Shown: positions 1-8,065, counted from the first letter of the stretch. The stretch is DNA of 64,000 nt from Verrucomicrobiia bacterium (GCA_026414565.1 JAOAIT010000049.1:1-64000); one strand, 5' to 3'. A program made the numbers and translations. The notes: generated by a model not told the origin, from the sequence alone.

Positions 1-2
1 CC

Positions 3-563
3 GCCCTCGCCTCCCTTGCCACCACCGCCGCCCAGCTCGCCCAGCACCTCCTCACCGACCCCAACCTCGACCCCCACACCCTCGCCGCCGCCATCGAGCG
101 CCTCACCCTCGCCCAATCCCTCCACACCCTCGCCAACCCCCAAGCCTCCCCCCACGACCGCGCCACCGCCCTCGACGCCTTCCACCAATACCGCCAGGCC
201 GACCTCGCCCGCCAACGCCTCGAGCTGGCCCGCCAGCGCCTCGCCTCCCAACCCCCCCACGAACCTCCTCCCCCCGATCCCCTCGACGAGGAGGAAACCG
301 CCCGCCTCCTGGTGGACCAGCTCGACCAAATCCTCGGCCTCAAACCCAAAAAGCCCAAAACCTCCCCTCCACCTCCTCCGCCGCCTCCACCCCCGCCGCC
401 GGAACCACCCACGCCCCTTTCGCCCGCTTGGCCTCCTCCGCCCGCCGACCCCCTGCCTGGCCAAGGAGATTTTACACTCCCTCAGCCTCCGCCCCCTTCG
501 CCCGACACCCCCTTTCCCCCTCAGCCTGAAGCCCCGCCCATCCCACCTTATCCCCCTCCATAG
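3..563 (+). CDS. Unknown protein with proline-rich C-terminus (5' partial)
   Basis: This is an open frame entering from the left edge and ending at TAG 561-563; the start lies outside the window. The first ~100 visible residues are Ala/Leu-rich and helical, with a charged repeat-like stretch (LARQRLELARQRL). An acidic segment follows (DPLDEEE), then a helix (LVDQLDQILGL), a lysine patch (KPKKPK) and a ~70-residue tail dominated by proline. Almost every codon in the visible part ends in C, which marks this as the coding frame rather than the longer overlapping frame that starts at 16. I do not recognise the family. A DNA-packaging or HTH-type adaptor is conceivable but unsupported. Confidence 0.6.
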   Translation, partial: ALASLATTAAQLAQHLLTDPNLDPHTLAAAIERLTLAQSLHTLANPQASPHDRATALDAFHQYRQADLARQRLELARQRLASQPPHEPPPPDPLDEEETARLLVDQLDQILGLKPKKPKTSPPPPPPPPPPPPEPPTPLSPAWPPPPADPLPGQGDFTLPQPPPPSPDTPFPPQPEAPPIPPYPPP

Positions 564-579
564 CGGGCTTGCTTCCAAT

Positions 580-614
580 GATTGCCAGGCAGGGCAAATC
601 CCCTGCCGGCAATC
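580..614. terminator. Hairpin between convergent genes, possible terminator
   Basis: The arms 580-594 and 601-614 are reverse complements over 14 pairs with one bulged A and a 6-nt loop. The hairpin lies 17 nt after the stop of the first gene and before the end of the convergent AraC-type gene. No T-run follows on the + strand, so termination is only suggested. Confidence 0.4.
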
Positions 615-749
615 CCCGGGGCCATTGCTGCCATCCTTGGAAAAAATAAAGCAGACGCCTTCAGAAACAGGAGCACCCTCCGCCGCAACTTCCCTTCGGC
701 TCGCCCGCCTCATGCCCGGCCTTCACGGCCCGCCGGCAGCGGGGGAACT

Positions 750-1793
750 CTACCCCTCCAGCTTGCCGGCATGCGGCAGCAAGGCGCGGTATTCCGAAGG
801 GGAGTGACCGGTGATCTTTTTGAAGACCCGGTTGAAGTGCGTCAGCGACTGAAAGCCCACCTCAAACGCAATCTCGCTGATCCGCAAATTCGGATTCAGC
901 AGCAAATTCTTGGCCTTCTCGATCCGCACCCGCGAAACGTAATCGGTGAAATTCAGCCCCGTGACTTTCTTGAACATCTTGCAGAAATAAAAACTGCTCG
1001 TGTTCACCGCCCGCGCCACCATCGAAAGCGACAAATCCTCCGCCTGATGCGCCTGGATGTATTCCTTCGCCCGCGTGATCACCGGCGGCTCCGCATTCGC
1101 CCGCTGCATCAAAATCTGGTTGCTCACAATCGCCAGATGCTGCGCAAATATGCTCAGCAGCTTCACGATCGCCTCATAATGCTTCGGCGGTATCAGCTTC
1201 GTGCTGAAATAAATGTGCCGCAATTCCTCCCGGTCAATGTGTATGCCCCACTCCGCGATCAGCCGCGCCGTCCGATCCAGTTGCGCCTCCGTCGGCGCCT
1301 TCCGAAACACCTGCCCCGTCTGCAAAAAACCAATCAGCCGCTCCCCCAGCCGCACCGGCACCGCCGTATCCGTCAGCCCCACCGGACACGTCAGCGTGTG
1401 CGGCTCCGTCTGGGCGGCCTCCGAGAGTTTCTGCTGGATCTGCAGGCACACCGCGCACGAACGGCTCTTCTCCGCAATCATCGCGCACAGCGGATGCTCG
1501 TTGCGCTTGCCATGATGCGGAAGCTGCCACGACTCCAGCGGCTTGAAACTCACCGGCAGCCCCGTGATCTCCTCAAACGCCCGCTCGTAATCCTGGTAGA
1601 TCGAAGACTGCGTCAATATCTCCGCAATCGTCCGATCGTTCTCCGCAAACGGCGAGGCCGGCGCCGGGGAGCTTTTTTTCTGCGTGCGGGGCGATGCGCG
1701 GCGCATGGGTTTGCCGGAAGCATGGGGCGCTTGAGCCACTGCAGCGGGCGCTGGCTCAAACACGGTTGGCGACTTGCCAAAAGTTGCTTCCAC
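750..1793 (-). CDS. AraC-family regulator with PocR sensory domain
   Basis: This encodes a 347-residue cytoplasmic transcription regulator. Residues ~1-50 are a low-complexity Ala/Pro/Lys leader. Residues ~52-225 resemble the PocR ligand-binding domain, with a cysteine set (PLCAMI, SCAVC, LTCPVGL) and the typical segment around RLGERLIGFLQTGQVF. Residues ~240-340 are a double helix-turn-helix AraC domain (SLSMVARAVNTSSFYFCKMFKK; then ISEIAFEVGFQSLTHFNRVFKKITGHSPSEYR). PocR-AraC proteins usually sense a small metabolite and control catabolic genes, but none of the adjacent genes is an obvious target. The start used is GTG at 1793, with an in-frame stop 12 nt upstream. An internal Met at about residue 30 is possible, since the leader is poorly conserved in character. 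It is divergent from the DUF58 gene, with a 170-bp A/T-richer gap between them. Confidence 0.85.
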   Translation of the reverse strand: MEATFGKSPTVFEPAPAAVAQAPHASGKPMRRASPRTQKKSSPAPASPFAENDRTIAEILTQSSIYQDYERAFEEITGLPVSFKPLESWQLPHHGKRNEHPLCAMIAEKSRSCAVCLQIQQKLSEAAQTEPHTLTCPVGLTDTAVPVRLGERLIGFLQTGQVFRKAPTEAQLDRTARLIAEWGIHIDREELRHIYFSTKLIPPKHYEAIVKLLSIFAQHLAIVSNQILMQRANAEPPVITRAKEYIQAHQAEDLSLSMVARAVNTSSFYFCKMFKKVTGLNFTDYVSRVRIEKAKNLLLNPNLRISEIAFEVGFQSLTHFNRVFKKITGHSPSEYRALLPHAGKLEG

Positions 1794-1963
1794 AAAGCCA
1801 ATTTATATTAACCTTCTTTTGGCCACAATACCAATTTTGACTTGGGTCAGTTTCCCCCCAAAAATTACCCTCCACCCCCCCACCCGCACCCCCCGCCCGG
1901 ACTTCCGCATTGCGGGATTCCTCCGCTTGCGGCAAGCTGGGCGTGGACTGCACACATGACACC

Positions 1964-2860
1964 ATGACCCATGCCTTGCTCAGTCCCGACCTGCTCCGGC
2001 GCCTGGAGCAGTTCCAGCTCCTGGCCCGCCGCCGCGCCAAAAGCTCCGCCAAAGGCGAGCGCCGCAGCCGGGCCCGCGGCCATTCGGTGGAATTCGCCGA
2101 TTACCGCCCCTACGTGGCCGGCGATGACCTGCGCTATCTCGACTGGAATCTCTACGGCCGCCTCGAGCGCCTCTTCCTCAAATTGTACGAGGAGGAACGC
2201 GAGCTCCCCGTCCTGATCCTCCTCGACGCCAGCGAAAGCATGGGCTTCGGCCAGCCGCCCAAGTTTGACTTCGCCCGTCAAATCGCCGCCGCCACCGGCT
2301 ACGTCGCCCTTTGCGGCTTTGACCGCGTCAGCGTGCTGATCTTTCCCCGGCACGAGGAGGAAACCGTCGCCCGCCGCGGCCTGCACCTCGTGCGCGGCCG
2401 CAAAATGGCCTTGCCATTCTTCCAACTCCTCTCCCAGCTCCAACCCGGCGGGGCGGGGGACTTCAACGCCGCCCTGCGCCGGGCCGCCCTCGAAACCCGC
2501 CAGACCGGCGCCGCCGTCGTGCTCAGCGATTTCCTCGACCCGGCGGGTTATGAGGACGGCTTGAAGGCGCTGGTGGCCCGCGGCTTCCAGGTGCATGCCG
2601 TCCAAATCCTCTCCCCGGAAGAGCTCGCCCCGGCCACCTATGGCGACCTCCGCCTCGTGGACGCCGAAACCGGCGGCATCCAGGAGGTCACCTTCGGCAA
2701 ATTCCGCCTCCGCGCCTACCAGCAGACCGTGGCCGCCTACGTCCAGCGGCTCCGGGAGTTCTGCGCCGCCCGCGGCGTCACCTTTTTCAGTGTCAGCTCG
2801 GCCACGCCCCTGGAGGAGCTGCTCCTCCGGCAGTTGCGGGCCGCGGAGGTCTGGGCATGA
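1964..2860 (+). CDS. DUF58 domain protein
   Basis: This 298-residue protein carries the DUF58 hallmark: a basic N-terminal stretch, then VEFADYRPYVAGDDLRYLDW and LKLYEEERE. A VWA-like half follows, with an LLDASESM metal-site motif at about residue 95. DUF58 proteins usually occur with a MoxR AAA+ ATPase and VWA membrane proteins, in poorly defined envelope-stress or chaperone roles. The ATG at 1964 was chosen over the in-frame TTG at 1910, because family homology begins just after it (LLRRLEQFQLLARRR). The stop overlaps the start of the next gene (ATGA), so the two are translationally coupled. No moxR gene is next to it in this window. Confidence 0.85.
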   Translation: MTHALLSPDLLRRLEQFQLLARRRAKSSAKGERRSRARGHSVEFADYRPYVAGDDLRYLDWNLYGRLERLFLKLYEEERELPVLILLDASESMGFGQPPKFDFARQIAAATGYVALCGFDRVSVLIFPRHEEETVARRGLHLVRGRKMALPFFQLLSQLQPGGAGDFNAALRRAALETRQTGAAVVLSDFLDPAGYEDGLKALVARGFQVHAVQILSPEELAPATYGDLRLVDAETGGIQEVTFGKFRLRAYQQTVAAYVQRLREFCAARGVTFFSVSSATPLEELLLRQLRAAEVWA

Positions 2861-4692
2861 ACTGGCTCTCCCCCGAAGCCCTGGTGTTTGCGGCGGCCCT
2901 GCCCGTCGTCGTGCTCTTTTACCTTCTCAAGCGCAAGCGCGTCGTGCGCCTCGTCTCCAGCACCGTCCTCTGGCAGCGCTTTCTGGCCGAGTCCCAGGCC
3001 AGCCGCCCCTTCCAAAAATTGCGCCACAACTGGCTCCTCTGGCTCCAGCTCCTGCTCCTGACCCTCGTCATCCTTGCCCTGACCCGCCCCTACTTCGGCG
3101 GCGATCAGCGCCTGGCCCGCCTCCGCGTCGTCATCCTCGACGGCTCCGCCTCCATGCAATCCACCGACGTGGCCCCCAATCGCTTCGCCGCCGCCCGCGC
3201 CCAGTTCTTGGATTGGTTGAACAGCCTCCGCGATGAGGATCAGGTCGTGCTGCTCTGGGCCGGCGCCCAGACCGTGGTTAAACAATCCGCCACCTCCCAC
3301 AAACCCTCCTTGCGCCGGGCCGTGCAGGAATGTGTCCCGGCCGATGTCCCCACCCGCCTGCAGGAGGCCCTCCGCCTCGCCGAAACGCTCATCCGCAATC
3401 AAAACGACGCCGAAATCCATCTCTTCAGCGACGGCGCCGCCGCCGGCCTCGAAGAGTTTGCCCATGCCAATTTGCCCCTCGTCTATCACCAAGTGGGCGC
3501 GCGCGGCCACAACGTCGGCTGGATCGGCGGCGATGTCCGCGCCCATCCCGAAGACCCCGCCCAGCGGGCCGTCATCGGCCGGCTCCTCAACCCCACCACC
3601 AATCAATGGCTGGTCGAGGTCGCAATGGCCTTCGAGGGCCAGTCCGTCGCGCGCCAGGTGGTGTCCCTCCCCCCCACCAACACCCTCCCCGTCCTCTTCA
3701 CCTTTCAACAGCCCCGCGATGGCGTGGTGCAGTTGCAAATTCATACCCCCGATGACCTGGCCGTGGACAATCAACTCTTCCTCATGAGTTACCTCCCGCG
3801 CCCCGTCCGCACCCTCCTAATCACCAAAGGCAACCGCTTCCTCGAGCGCGCCCTCCGCGCCGTCCCCTCCATGCAACTAACCGTGCAGCCAGCCTTGCTG
3901 GGGCCGGCGGCCGGTTTCGATCTGGTCATCCTGGATGACGTCTTGCCCGCAGTGTGGCCCGAGACCAGCCTCCTGGCCATCCATGTCCAGGCCACCAACT
4001 GGTTCGAGCGCGTGGGCAACCTCCCCAATCCCGTCATCGTGGATTGGCGGGCCAACCACCCCCTCCTGCGCTTTGTCAGCTTTGACAACGTCTATATTCG
4101 TGAGTCCCTCTCCGTGCCGCCGCCCTCCTGGGGCGCCGTGCTGGTGGAGGCCCGCGAAACCCCGCTCATCGTGGCCGGCGAGTGGAATCAGCAGCGCGTG
4201 TTGTGGCTCGGCTTTGACCCCCTGCAAAGCAACTGGCCCCTCATCTTCACCTTCCCCATCTTCATCGCCAACGCCGTCGAATGGTTGCACCCACCCGGCG
4301 CCGCAGGGCAGGGGATGCTCAAAACAGGCGAGCCCCTCCGCTGGACTTTGCCCGCCCCCGTGCCCGCCGCCGCAAAAATCATTTTGCCGGACAATCAGGC
4401 CATCCCCTTGCCCCTGGAAGCCGGGCGAAAAGAAATCATTTACGGCGGCACGGAGCGGATCGGACGCTATCAACTGGAGGCCGGCCCTCATCGCGCCGTC
4501 TTCTGTGTAAATCTGGCGGATGCCGCGGAAACCGCCACCACGCCGCGCCCGGAGCTGATCATGGGCGCGCACTCCCGCGCCGAGGCGGTGAAAAAAGCGC
4601 CGGCCAATCTCGAGTTCTGGCGCTGGCTGGCCCTGGCCGGGCTTCTGGTCCTGATGTGGGAATGGTGGTATTACCACAAACGAACCGTCTGA
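2857..4692 (+). CDS. BatA/VWA-domain membrane protein
   Basis: This 611-residue protein starts inside the DUF58 stop codon. An N-terminal BatA-type anchor is visible: a first membrane helix (ALVFAAALPVVVLFYLL), a basic loop, and a second helix (LLWLQLLLLTLVILALTRPYF). A VWA domain follows, with the MIDAS-type sequence VVILDGSASMQSTD near residue 100. The long middle part is extracytoplasmic and includes a region where such proteins assess values (LWLGFDPLQSNWPL). A C-terminal membrane helix (WRWLALAGLLVLMWEWWYY) precedes a short basic tail. This fits the DUF58-VWA pairs common in Verrucomicrobiota and Planctomycetes. Its molecular role is unknown. Confidence 0.85.
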   Translation: MNWLSPEALVFAAALPVVVLFYLLKRKRVVRLVSSTVLWQRFLAESQASRPFQKLRHNWLLWLQLLLLTLVILALTRPYFGGDQRLARLRVVILDGSASMQSTDVAPNRFAAARAQFLDWLNSLRDEDQVVLLWAGAQTVVKQSATSHKPSLRRAVQECVPADVPTRLQEALRLAETLIRNQNDAEIHLFSDGAAAGLEEFAHANLPLVYHQVGARGHNVGWIGGDVRAHPEDPAQRAVIGRLLNPTTNQWLVEVAMAFEGQSVARQVVSLPPTNTLPVLFTFQQPRDGVVQLQIHTPDDLAVDNQLFLMSYLPRPVRTLLITKGNRFLERALRAVPSMQLTVQPALLGPAAGFDLVILDDVLPAVWPETSLLAIHVQATNWFERVGNLPNPVIVDWRANHPLLRFVSFDNVYIRESLSVPPPSWGAVLVEARETPLIVAGEWNQQRVLWLGFDPLQSNWPLIFTFPIFIANAVEWLHPPGAAGQGMLKTGEPLRWTLPAPVPAAAKIILPDNQAIPLPLEAGRKEIIYGGTERIGRYQLEAGPHRAVFCVNLADAAETATTPRPELIMGAHSRAEAVKKAPANLEFWRWLALAGLLVLMWEWWYYHKRTV

Positions 4693-4757
4693 GCCACGGT
4701 ACTCCCCGCATTCTCCCACTCATCCCCGCGCCCGCCCCCTCTTCCGCCGGTTACCCC

Positions 4758-5606
4758 TCAATTTTGCAGCCGCAACAGCGCAAAAATGCTCTCAATCAGA
4801 TCCTTCGTCCGCAACACGTAGCCCGGCAACTGATCCGAACTGATGTTGAGAATCTCCAGCGCCGCCGGACTCCCCCGCAGCGCAAACGCCTGGTACCCAT
4901 ACCCGCACCCCAAAAAATACGCCGTGAGATTGCCCACATGCACAAGGGACGCCAGCCGCTTGTGGGGGCCCGCCGCTTCCGGTTGATGATGGCTCCACAC
5001 CGCGGCAACCAGGTGCGGGGGAAATTTCCATTGGGCCAGCAGCCGGCCGCCCACCTCCCCATGGTGCACGCCGAGCAGTTGCTTCTCGGTGTCGGCCGCG
5101 TCACTGGGCCGGCTCTCAATCTCCTCCACCAGCCGGTCATAAATGTGCTCCAGCACCTGCGCCAGAACGATTTTCCCTACATCGTGCAGCAGCGCCGCCG
5201 TGAACGCCACGTTCTCATCATCGCCCAAGTCTTGCGCAATGATTTGGGCCGCCGCGGCGGCGGTCAACGAATGGCGCCACAGCTCGTCCTCCTTCAGCCC
5301 GTACGTTTGGTGCGAGCCTTTGAAAATTTGCGTGCCGCTCAGCGAGGTCACCAGCCGGAAAATCTGGTTGAACCCCAGGCGGGTCACCGCCTCAAATACC
5401 GTCTCCACCGGCAGGCTGCCCCGAAAGTACGCGCTGTTGCAACGCTGCAGCACGCTCGCTGTCAGGCCCGGATCCACATTGATGAGCTGAATCACATCGC
5501 TCAACGGCACATTCGGCGTCGCCAGCTTCTGCATCAACCGCGGCAACACCTGCGGCGCCGGCGGCAGATGCCGGGCTTTGGCAATGAAATCGTCTATTTC
5601 CTGCAT
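4758..5606 (-). CDS. HDOD domain protein
   Basis: This 282-residue cytoplasmic protein is almost entirely an HDOD domain. It opens with a segment typical of the family (LPPAPQVLPRLMQKL) and has the conserved LINVDPGLTASVLQRCNSA block. The downstream HD-like helices include ALLHDVGKIVLAQ and HHGEVGGRLLAQW. HDOD proteins are signalling adaptors, often linked to motility, c-di-GMP or stress. The HD-like His/Asp pairs (LLHDVGK) are partly kept, although HDOD proteins are usually not enzymatic. Its ATG lies 13 bp inside the end of the upstream CheD-like gene on the same strand, so the two are probably co-expressed. That places it functionally with chemotaxis/motility. Confidence 0.85.
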   Translation of the reverse strand: MQEIDDFIAKARHLPPAPQVLPRLMQKLATPNVPLSDVIQLINVDPGLTASVLQRCNSAYFRGSLPVETVFEAVTRLGFNQIFRLVTSLSGTQIFKGSHQTYGLKEDELWRHSLTAAAAAQIIAQDLGDDENVAFTAALLHDVGKIVLAQVLEHIYDRLVEEIESRPSDAADTEKQLLGVHHGEVGGRLLAQWKFPPHLVAAVWSHHQPEAAGPHKRLASLVHVGNLTAYFLGCGYGYQAFALRGSPAALEILNISSDQLPGYVLRTKDLIESIFALLRLQN

Positions 5607-6091
5607 AGCACAAAAGGCGTGGCTTTACCGGGTCGTTTGAGCGTGACCTCCCCGCTGCCCAAATCCAACATCATCGCCATACTGAGATATCCCCCAAACT
5701 CCGCCGCGGCCACCTGCAAATCATAGACGGGCAGCATGTTCTTCAACATCATCACGTTGCGCGGCCCCAAATCGTACGCCTGCTCCCCGTTGATGACTTC
5801 CATCCCCCCCGCCGCATGCACCTGGGCCTGCGCCAACTGCCCCCCCTGCCGCGCAAATTCTCGCAACAGCGCCTGCAATCCGGTGTCCACAAAAAGGCAC
5901 GGCTCATCCATGCCGCGGCTCTCGTCCAGCATCGAATCCGGCAATATGGCCGCCAGCAGCCCACCCACCGAATTTACCGGATCATAAATCGCCACCGCCA
6001 CCGCTGTCCCCAGCGGCGGGGTCTGCAGGGTCAGCAGGGGATCGCGCCCCACATACATGCTGCCCAAACCCACAATCTTTTCTCTCGCCAT
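5594..6091 (-). CDS. cheD: CheD-like chemotaxis protein lacking catalytic Cys and His
   Basis: This 165-residue protein aligns with CheD, the chemoreceptor glutamine deamidase and CheC partner. The recognisable blocks are VGLGSMYVG, LGTAVAVAIYDP, VGGLLAAILPDS, GGMEVING and LGPRNVMMLKNML. In active CheD the second block reads LGxCV and a His lies 17 residues later. Here the two positions are Ala30 and Ala47, while the conserved Thr six residues before the Cys position is kept (Thr24). The protein is therefore unlikely to deamidate receptors and may act as a binding partner only. The ATG at 6091 was chosen because the longer upstream frame has no family similarity. It is divergent from fliW and overlaps the HDOD gene downstream. 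Confidence 0.8.
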   Translation of the reverse strand: MAREKIVGLGSMYVGRDPLLTLQTPPLGTAVAVAIYDPVNSVGGLLAAILPDSMLDESRGMDEPCLFVDTGLQALLREFARQGGQLAQAQVHAAGGMEVINGEQAYDLGPRNVMMLKNMLPVYDLQVAAAEFGGYLSMAMMLDLGSGEVTLKRPGKATPFVLCRK

Positions 6092-6462
6092 AATGACATT
6101 TCCTCGCCGGCGTGCCCGGCATTGCTGCCCTGAAGCTTGAAGGCCGCCGCGTCCCACCGGCGCCACTCCTGTCCGGCTCCCTTTCCATCTTCGGAATGGT
6201 CCGAAGTTAACATCGGCTGCCCTCCGCAGGTCCTTAAGTTGAAATTCCCGAGCGCTCGCAGCCCGCGGCCAGCCTTTGGCCCGGCAAAAATGACCGGCGT
6301 CCCCGGCGTTATTTTCCCAGATAACCGCCCCGGGCAAAGATTGCCCAAGGGGGGGGGACAAACCGAAAAGATGCGGAAAATCGCAGAAAAACGCCAAAAT
6401 TCGGCCTTTTTTCCTGGCTGGCACGGCTGTTGCTTTGCTTCCGCCCAGCAACAAACACTGCT
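6092..6462. other. Intergenic region between cheD-like gene and fliW
   Basis: This is a 371-bp divergent region with no convincing coding frame. Its right end holds the sigma-54 promoter described separately, preceded by an A-rich tract (about 6360-6400). That tract is a plausible place for an activator or IHF-type bending site, but I see no clear palindrome. The left part is GC-rich and featureless to my reading. Confidence 0.5.
6419..6434 (+). promoter_or_regulatory. Sigma-54 (-24/-12) promoter for fliW-csrA-flagellin
   Basis: The sequence TGGCACGGCTGTTGCT matches the sigma-54 consensus TGGCACG-N4-TTGCT at every defined position. The invariant GG (6420-6421) and GC (6432-6433) are separated by ten bases. 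Transcription would begin around 6445, about 18 nt before the fliW ATG at 6463. An NtrC-type activator with a GAFTGA loop is encoded elsewhere in the window (31414-32787). Confidence 0.8.
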
Positions 6463-6894
6463 ATGAGAGTTGCCGAGACAATCGAAACCAGGCCGTGGGC
6501 GGCGGATGCCCGGCAGGTGATTCACTTCCCCGCGGGGTTGCTGGGGTTTGAGCACCTCAAGGATTACATGCTGCTGGGTGCCCCCGAGGAGGCGCCGTTC
6601 TTCTGGCTCCAGGTGGTGGACGACCCCAACCTGGCTTTCGTGGTGGTGCCCCCCGCCGCCGTCGTGGCGGACTATACCCCGGACCTCAGCAACGAAGACG
6701 TGGATTTTCTCGGGCTCCAATCGCCGGACGAAGCCCTCGTGCTGAACATCGTGACGGTGCGCGGCCCGGCGCGCGCCACCGTGAATTTGAAAGGGCCGCT
6801 GGTCATCAACCGGCGCACCCTCGTGGGCAAACAGGTCATTCCGCTCAACGCGGCGGAGTACCCCGTAAACCATCCCCTGGCCGTGGGTGAATGA
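6463..6894 (+). CDS. fliW: Flagellar assembly factor FliW
   Basis: This 143-residue FliW has the family pattern: IHFPAGLLGFEHLKDYMLL near the start, PFFWLQVVDDPNLAFVVV in the middle, and LNIVTVRGP...TVNLKGPLVINRRTLVGKQVI near the end. FliW binds CsrA and flagellin. When free flagellin is scarce, FliW sequesters or antagonises CsrA and allows flagellin translation. The ATG at 6463 is used because homology starts immediately after it and the sigma-54 transcription start would lie downstream of the alternative TTG at 6430. The next gene is csrA and then flagellin, the classical partner-switch order. Confidence 0.93.
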   Translation: MRVAETIETRPWAADARQVIHFPAGLLGFEHLKDYMLLGAPEEAPFFWLQVVDDPNLAFVVVPPAAVVADYTPDLSNEDVDFLGLQSPDEALVLNIVTVRGPARATVNLKGPLVINRRTLVGKQVIPLNAAEYPVNHPLAVGE

Positions 6895-6931
6895 GCGCGG
6901 CCAACCAACCTTTAACCCTGCGCCATGCTCT

Positions 6932-7243
6932 ATGTTGATCCTCTCACGCAAAATCGGCGAAAGCATCATCATCGCCGGGCGCATTACGGTGAAAATTGTC
7001 CGGGTGGAAGGCGACGTGGTGAAAGTGGGCATACAGGCGCCTTCCGATGTGCCGGTGCACCGCGAGGAGGTGTACCGGGAAATCCAAAACAACAACAGGG
7101 AAGCGTTGACCAGTGGCCGGCCCGTCATACCCAAATTGCGGCCGGACCCGGCGCCTTCCGCCCGAACATCAGTACGGCCCTGTGAGTGTCATAGCAGGAC
7201 GTTAAACACTGAACCCAACCCACAAACCATCAACAGGAAGTAA
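6932..7243 (+). CDS. csrA: Carbon storage regulator CsrA with extended C-terminus
   Basis: CsrA is an RNA-binding translational repressor that recognises GGA motifs. Residues 1-~60 are canonical: MLILSRKIGESIIIAG, then TVKIVRVEGDVVKVGI and APSDVPVHREEVYREIQ. The protein is 103 residues, whereas CsrA is usually about 60-75. The extra ~40 residues are Pro/Arg/Thr-rich and end 2 nt before the flagellin ATG. The DNA of this tail therefore doubles as the flagellin mRNA leader. ATG 6932 was chosen because CsrA always begins MLILSRK or similar. It should repress flagellin 1 and be antagonised by FliW. Confidence 0.92.
   Translation: MLILSRKIGESIIIAGRITVKIVRVEGDVVKVGIQAPSDVPVHREEVYREIQNNNREALTSGRPVIPKLRPDPAPSARTSVRPCECHSRTLNTEPNPQTINRK
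7196..7238 (+). promoter_or_regulatory. Candidate CsrA-binding GGA motifs in flagellin leader
   Basis: There are two AGGA motifs, at 7196-7199 and 7235-7238, about 39 nt apart. The second overlaps the ribosome-binding site of flagellin 1 (ATG at 7246). This resembles the two-site arrangement known for CsrA control of flagellin mRNA in Bacillus. RNA structure was not computed. Confidence 0.35.
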
Positions 7244-7245
7244 CT

Positions 7246-8049
7246 ATGGTCATCAACACCAACATCCACGCGCAGGTCTCCGCTTCGAACCTGCAAAAAA
7301 GTCAGGAACTGCTCGGCAAGTCGCTGGCCCGCTTGAGCTCCGGGTCCAAAATCGTGGACCCCGCCGATGACGCCGCCGGCCTCGCCGTCAGCAACCGCAT
7401 GGACGCCCAGATTAACCGTCTCGGCGCCGCCAAATCCAACGTGCTCAACGCCCTCTCGTTCACCCAAACCCAGGACGGCTACCTCAAAAAAGTCGCCAAG
7501 GCCCTGGACCGCATGAGCGAGCTGGCCATCCTCGCCCAGGACGTCACCAAGACCGACGCCGACCGCGACCTGTATCAGAAGGAGTTTGAGGAGTTGGGCA
7601 ATTTCATCTCCAACACCGCCACCAAGGATTTCAACGGCGTCAGCCTGTTCACCAGCAACACCTTGGGCGTCACCATCGATGCTGAAGGCAACACCTTCGA
7701 CATGAATGGCACCGACCTCAGCGTGACCGCTTACACCGACGCCATCGCCGCCAGTGTGGCCACCACCGTGGGCGCCGCCGACGCCCTGAAGAAGGTCAAG
7801 GACGCCATCAGTCAACTGGCCCAGGACCGCGCCAGAATCGGGGCCAACCAAACCCGCCTCCAGGCCACCATTGATCAGCTCGTCCTGGTCAAGGAAAACA
7901 TGAACGCCGCCAGCTCCCGCATCCGCGACGTGGACGTGGCCGAGGAATCCACCGAGTACGCCCGCAACAACATCCTGGTCCAGAGCGGCACCGCCATGCT
8001 CGCCCAGGCCAATCAACTGCCCCAGAGCGTGCTGCGCCTGTTGCAGTAA
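7246..8049 (+). CDS. fliC: Flagellin 1
   Basis: This 267-residue flagellin has the conserved D0/D1 N-terminus (VINTNIHAQ, KSLARLSSGSKIVDPADDAAGLAVSNRM) and C-terminus (MNAASSRIRDVDVAEESTEYARNNILVQ, ending SVLRLLQ). Only a short central part (residues ~130-190) separates the two, so the outer D2/D3 domains are missing and this is a minimal flagellin. It follows csrA by 2 nt and is read from the sigma-54 promoter of the fliW operon. A terminator hairpin follows it. It is a close relative of flagellin 2 (14007-14807), and the two probably form one mixed filament or sequential segments. Confidence 0.95.
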   Translation: MVINTNIHAQVSASNLQKSQELLGKSLARLSSGSKIVDPADDAAGLAVSNRMDAQINRLGAAKSNVLNALSFTQTQDGYLKKVAKALDRMSELAILAQDVTKTDADRDLYQKEFEELGNFISNTATKDFNGVSLFTSNTLGVTIDAEGNTFDMNGTDLSVTAYTDAIAASVATTVGAADALKKVKDAISQLAQDRARIGANQTRLQATIDQLVLVKENMNAASSRIRDVDVAEESTEYARNNILVQSGTAMLAQANQLPQSVLRLLQ

Positions 8050-8065
8050 TTTCATCGCACGCGGC

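Noticed and set aside
16-807. Long proline/serine-rich frame on the + strand at the left edge
   Set aside because: It overlaps the frame at 3-563, whose codon usage and charged helices are more gene-like, and it runs on into the end of the AraC gene.
582-1811. 409-codon + strand frame, arginine-rich
   Set aside because: It is antisense to the PocR-AraC gene; the minus-strand protein has clear family motifs.
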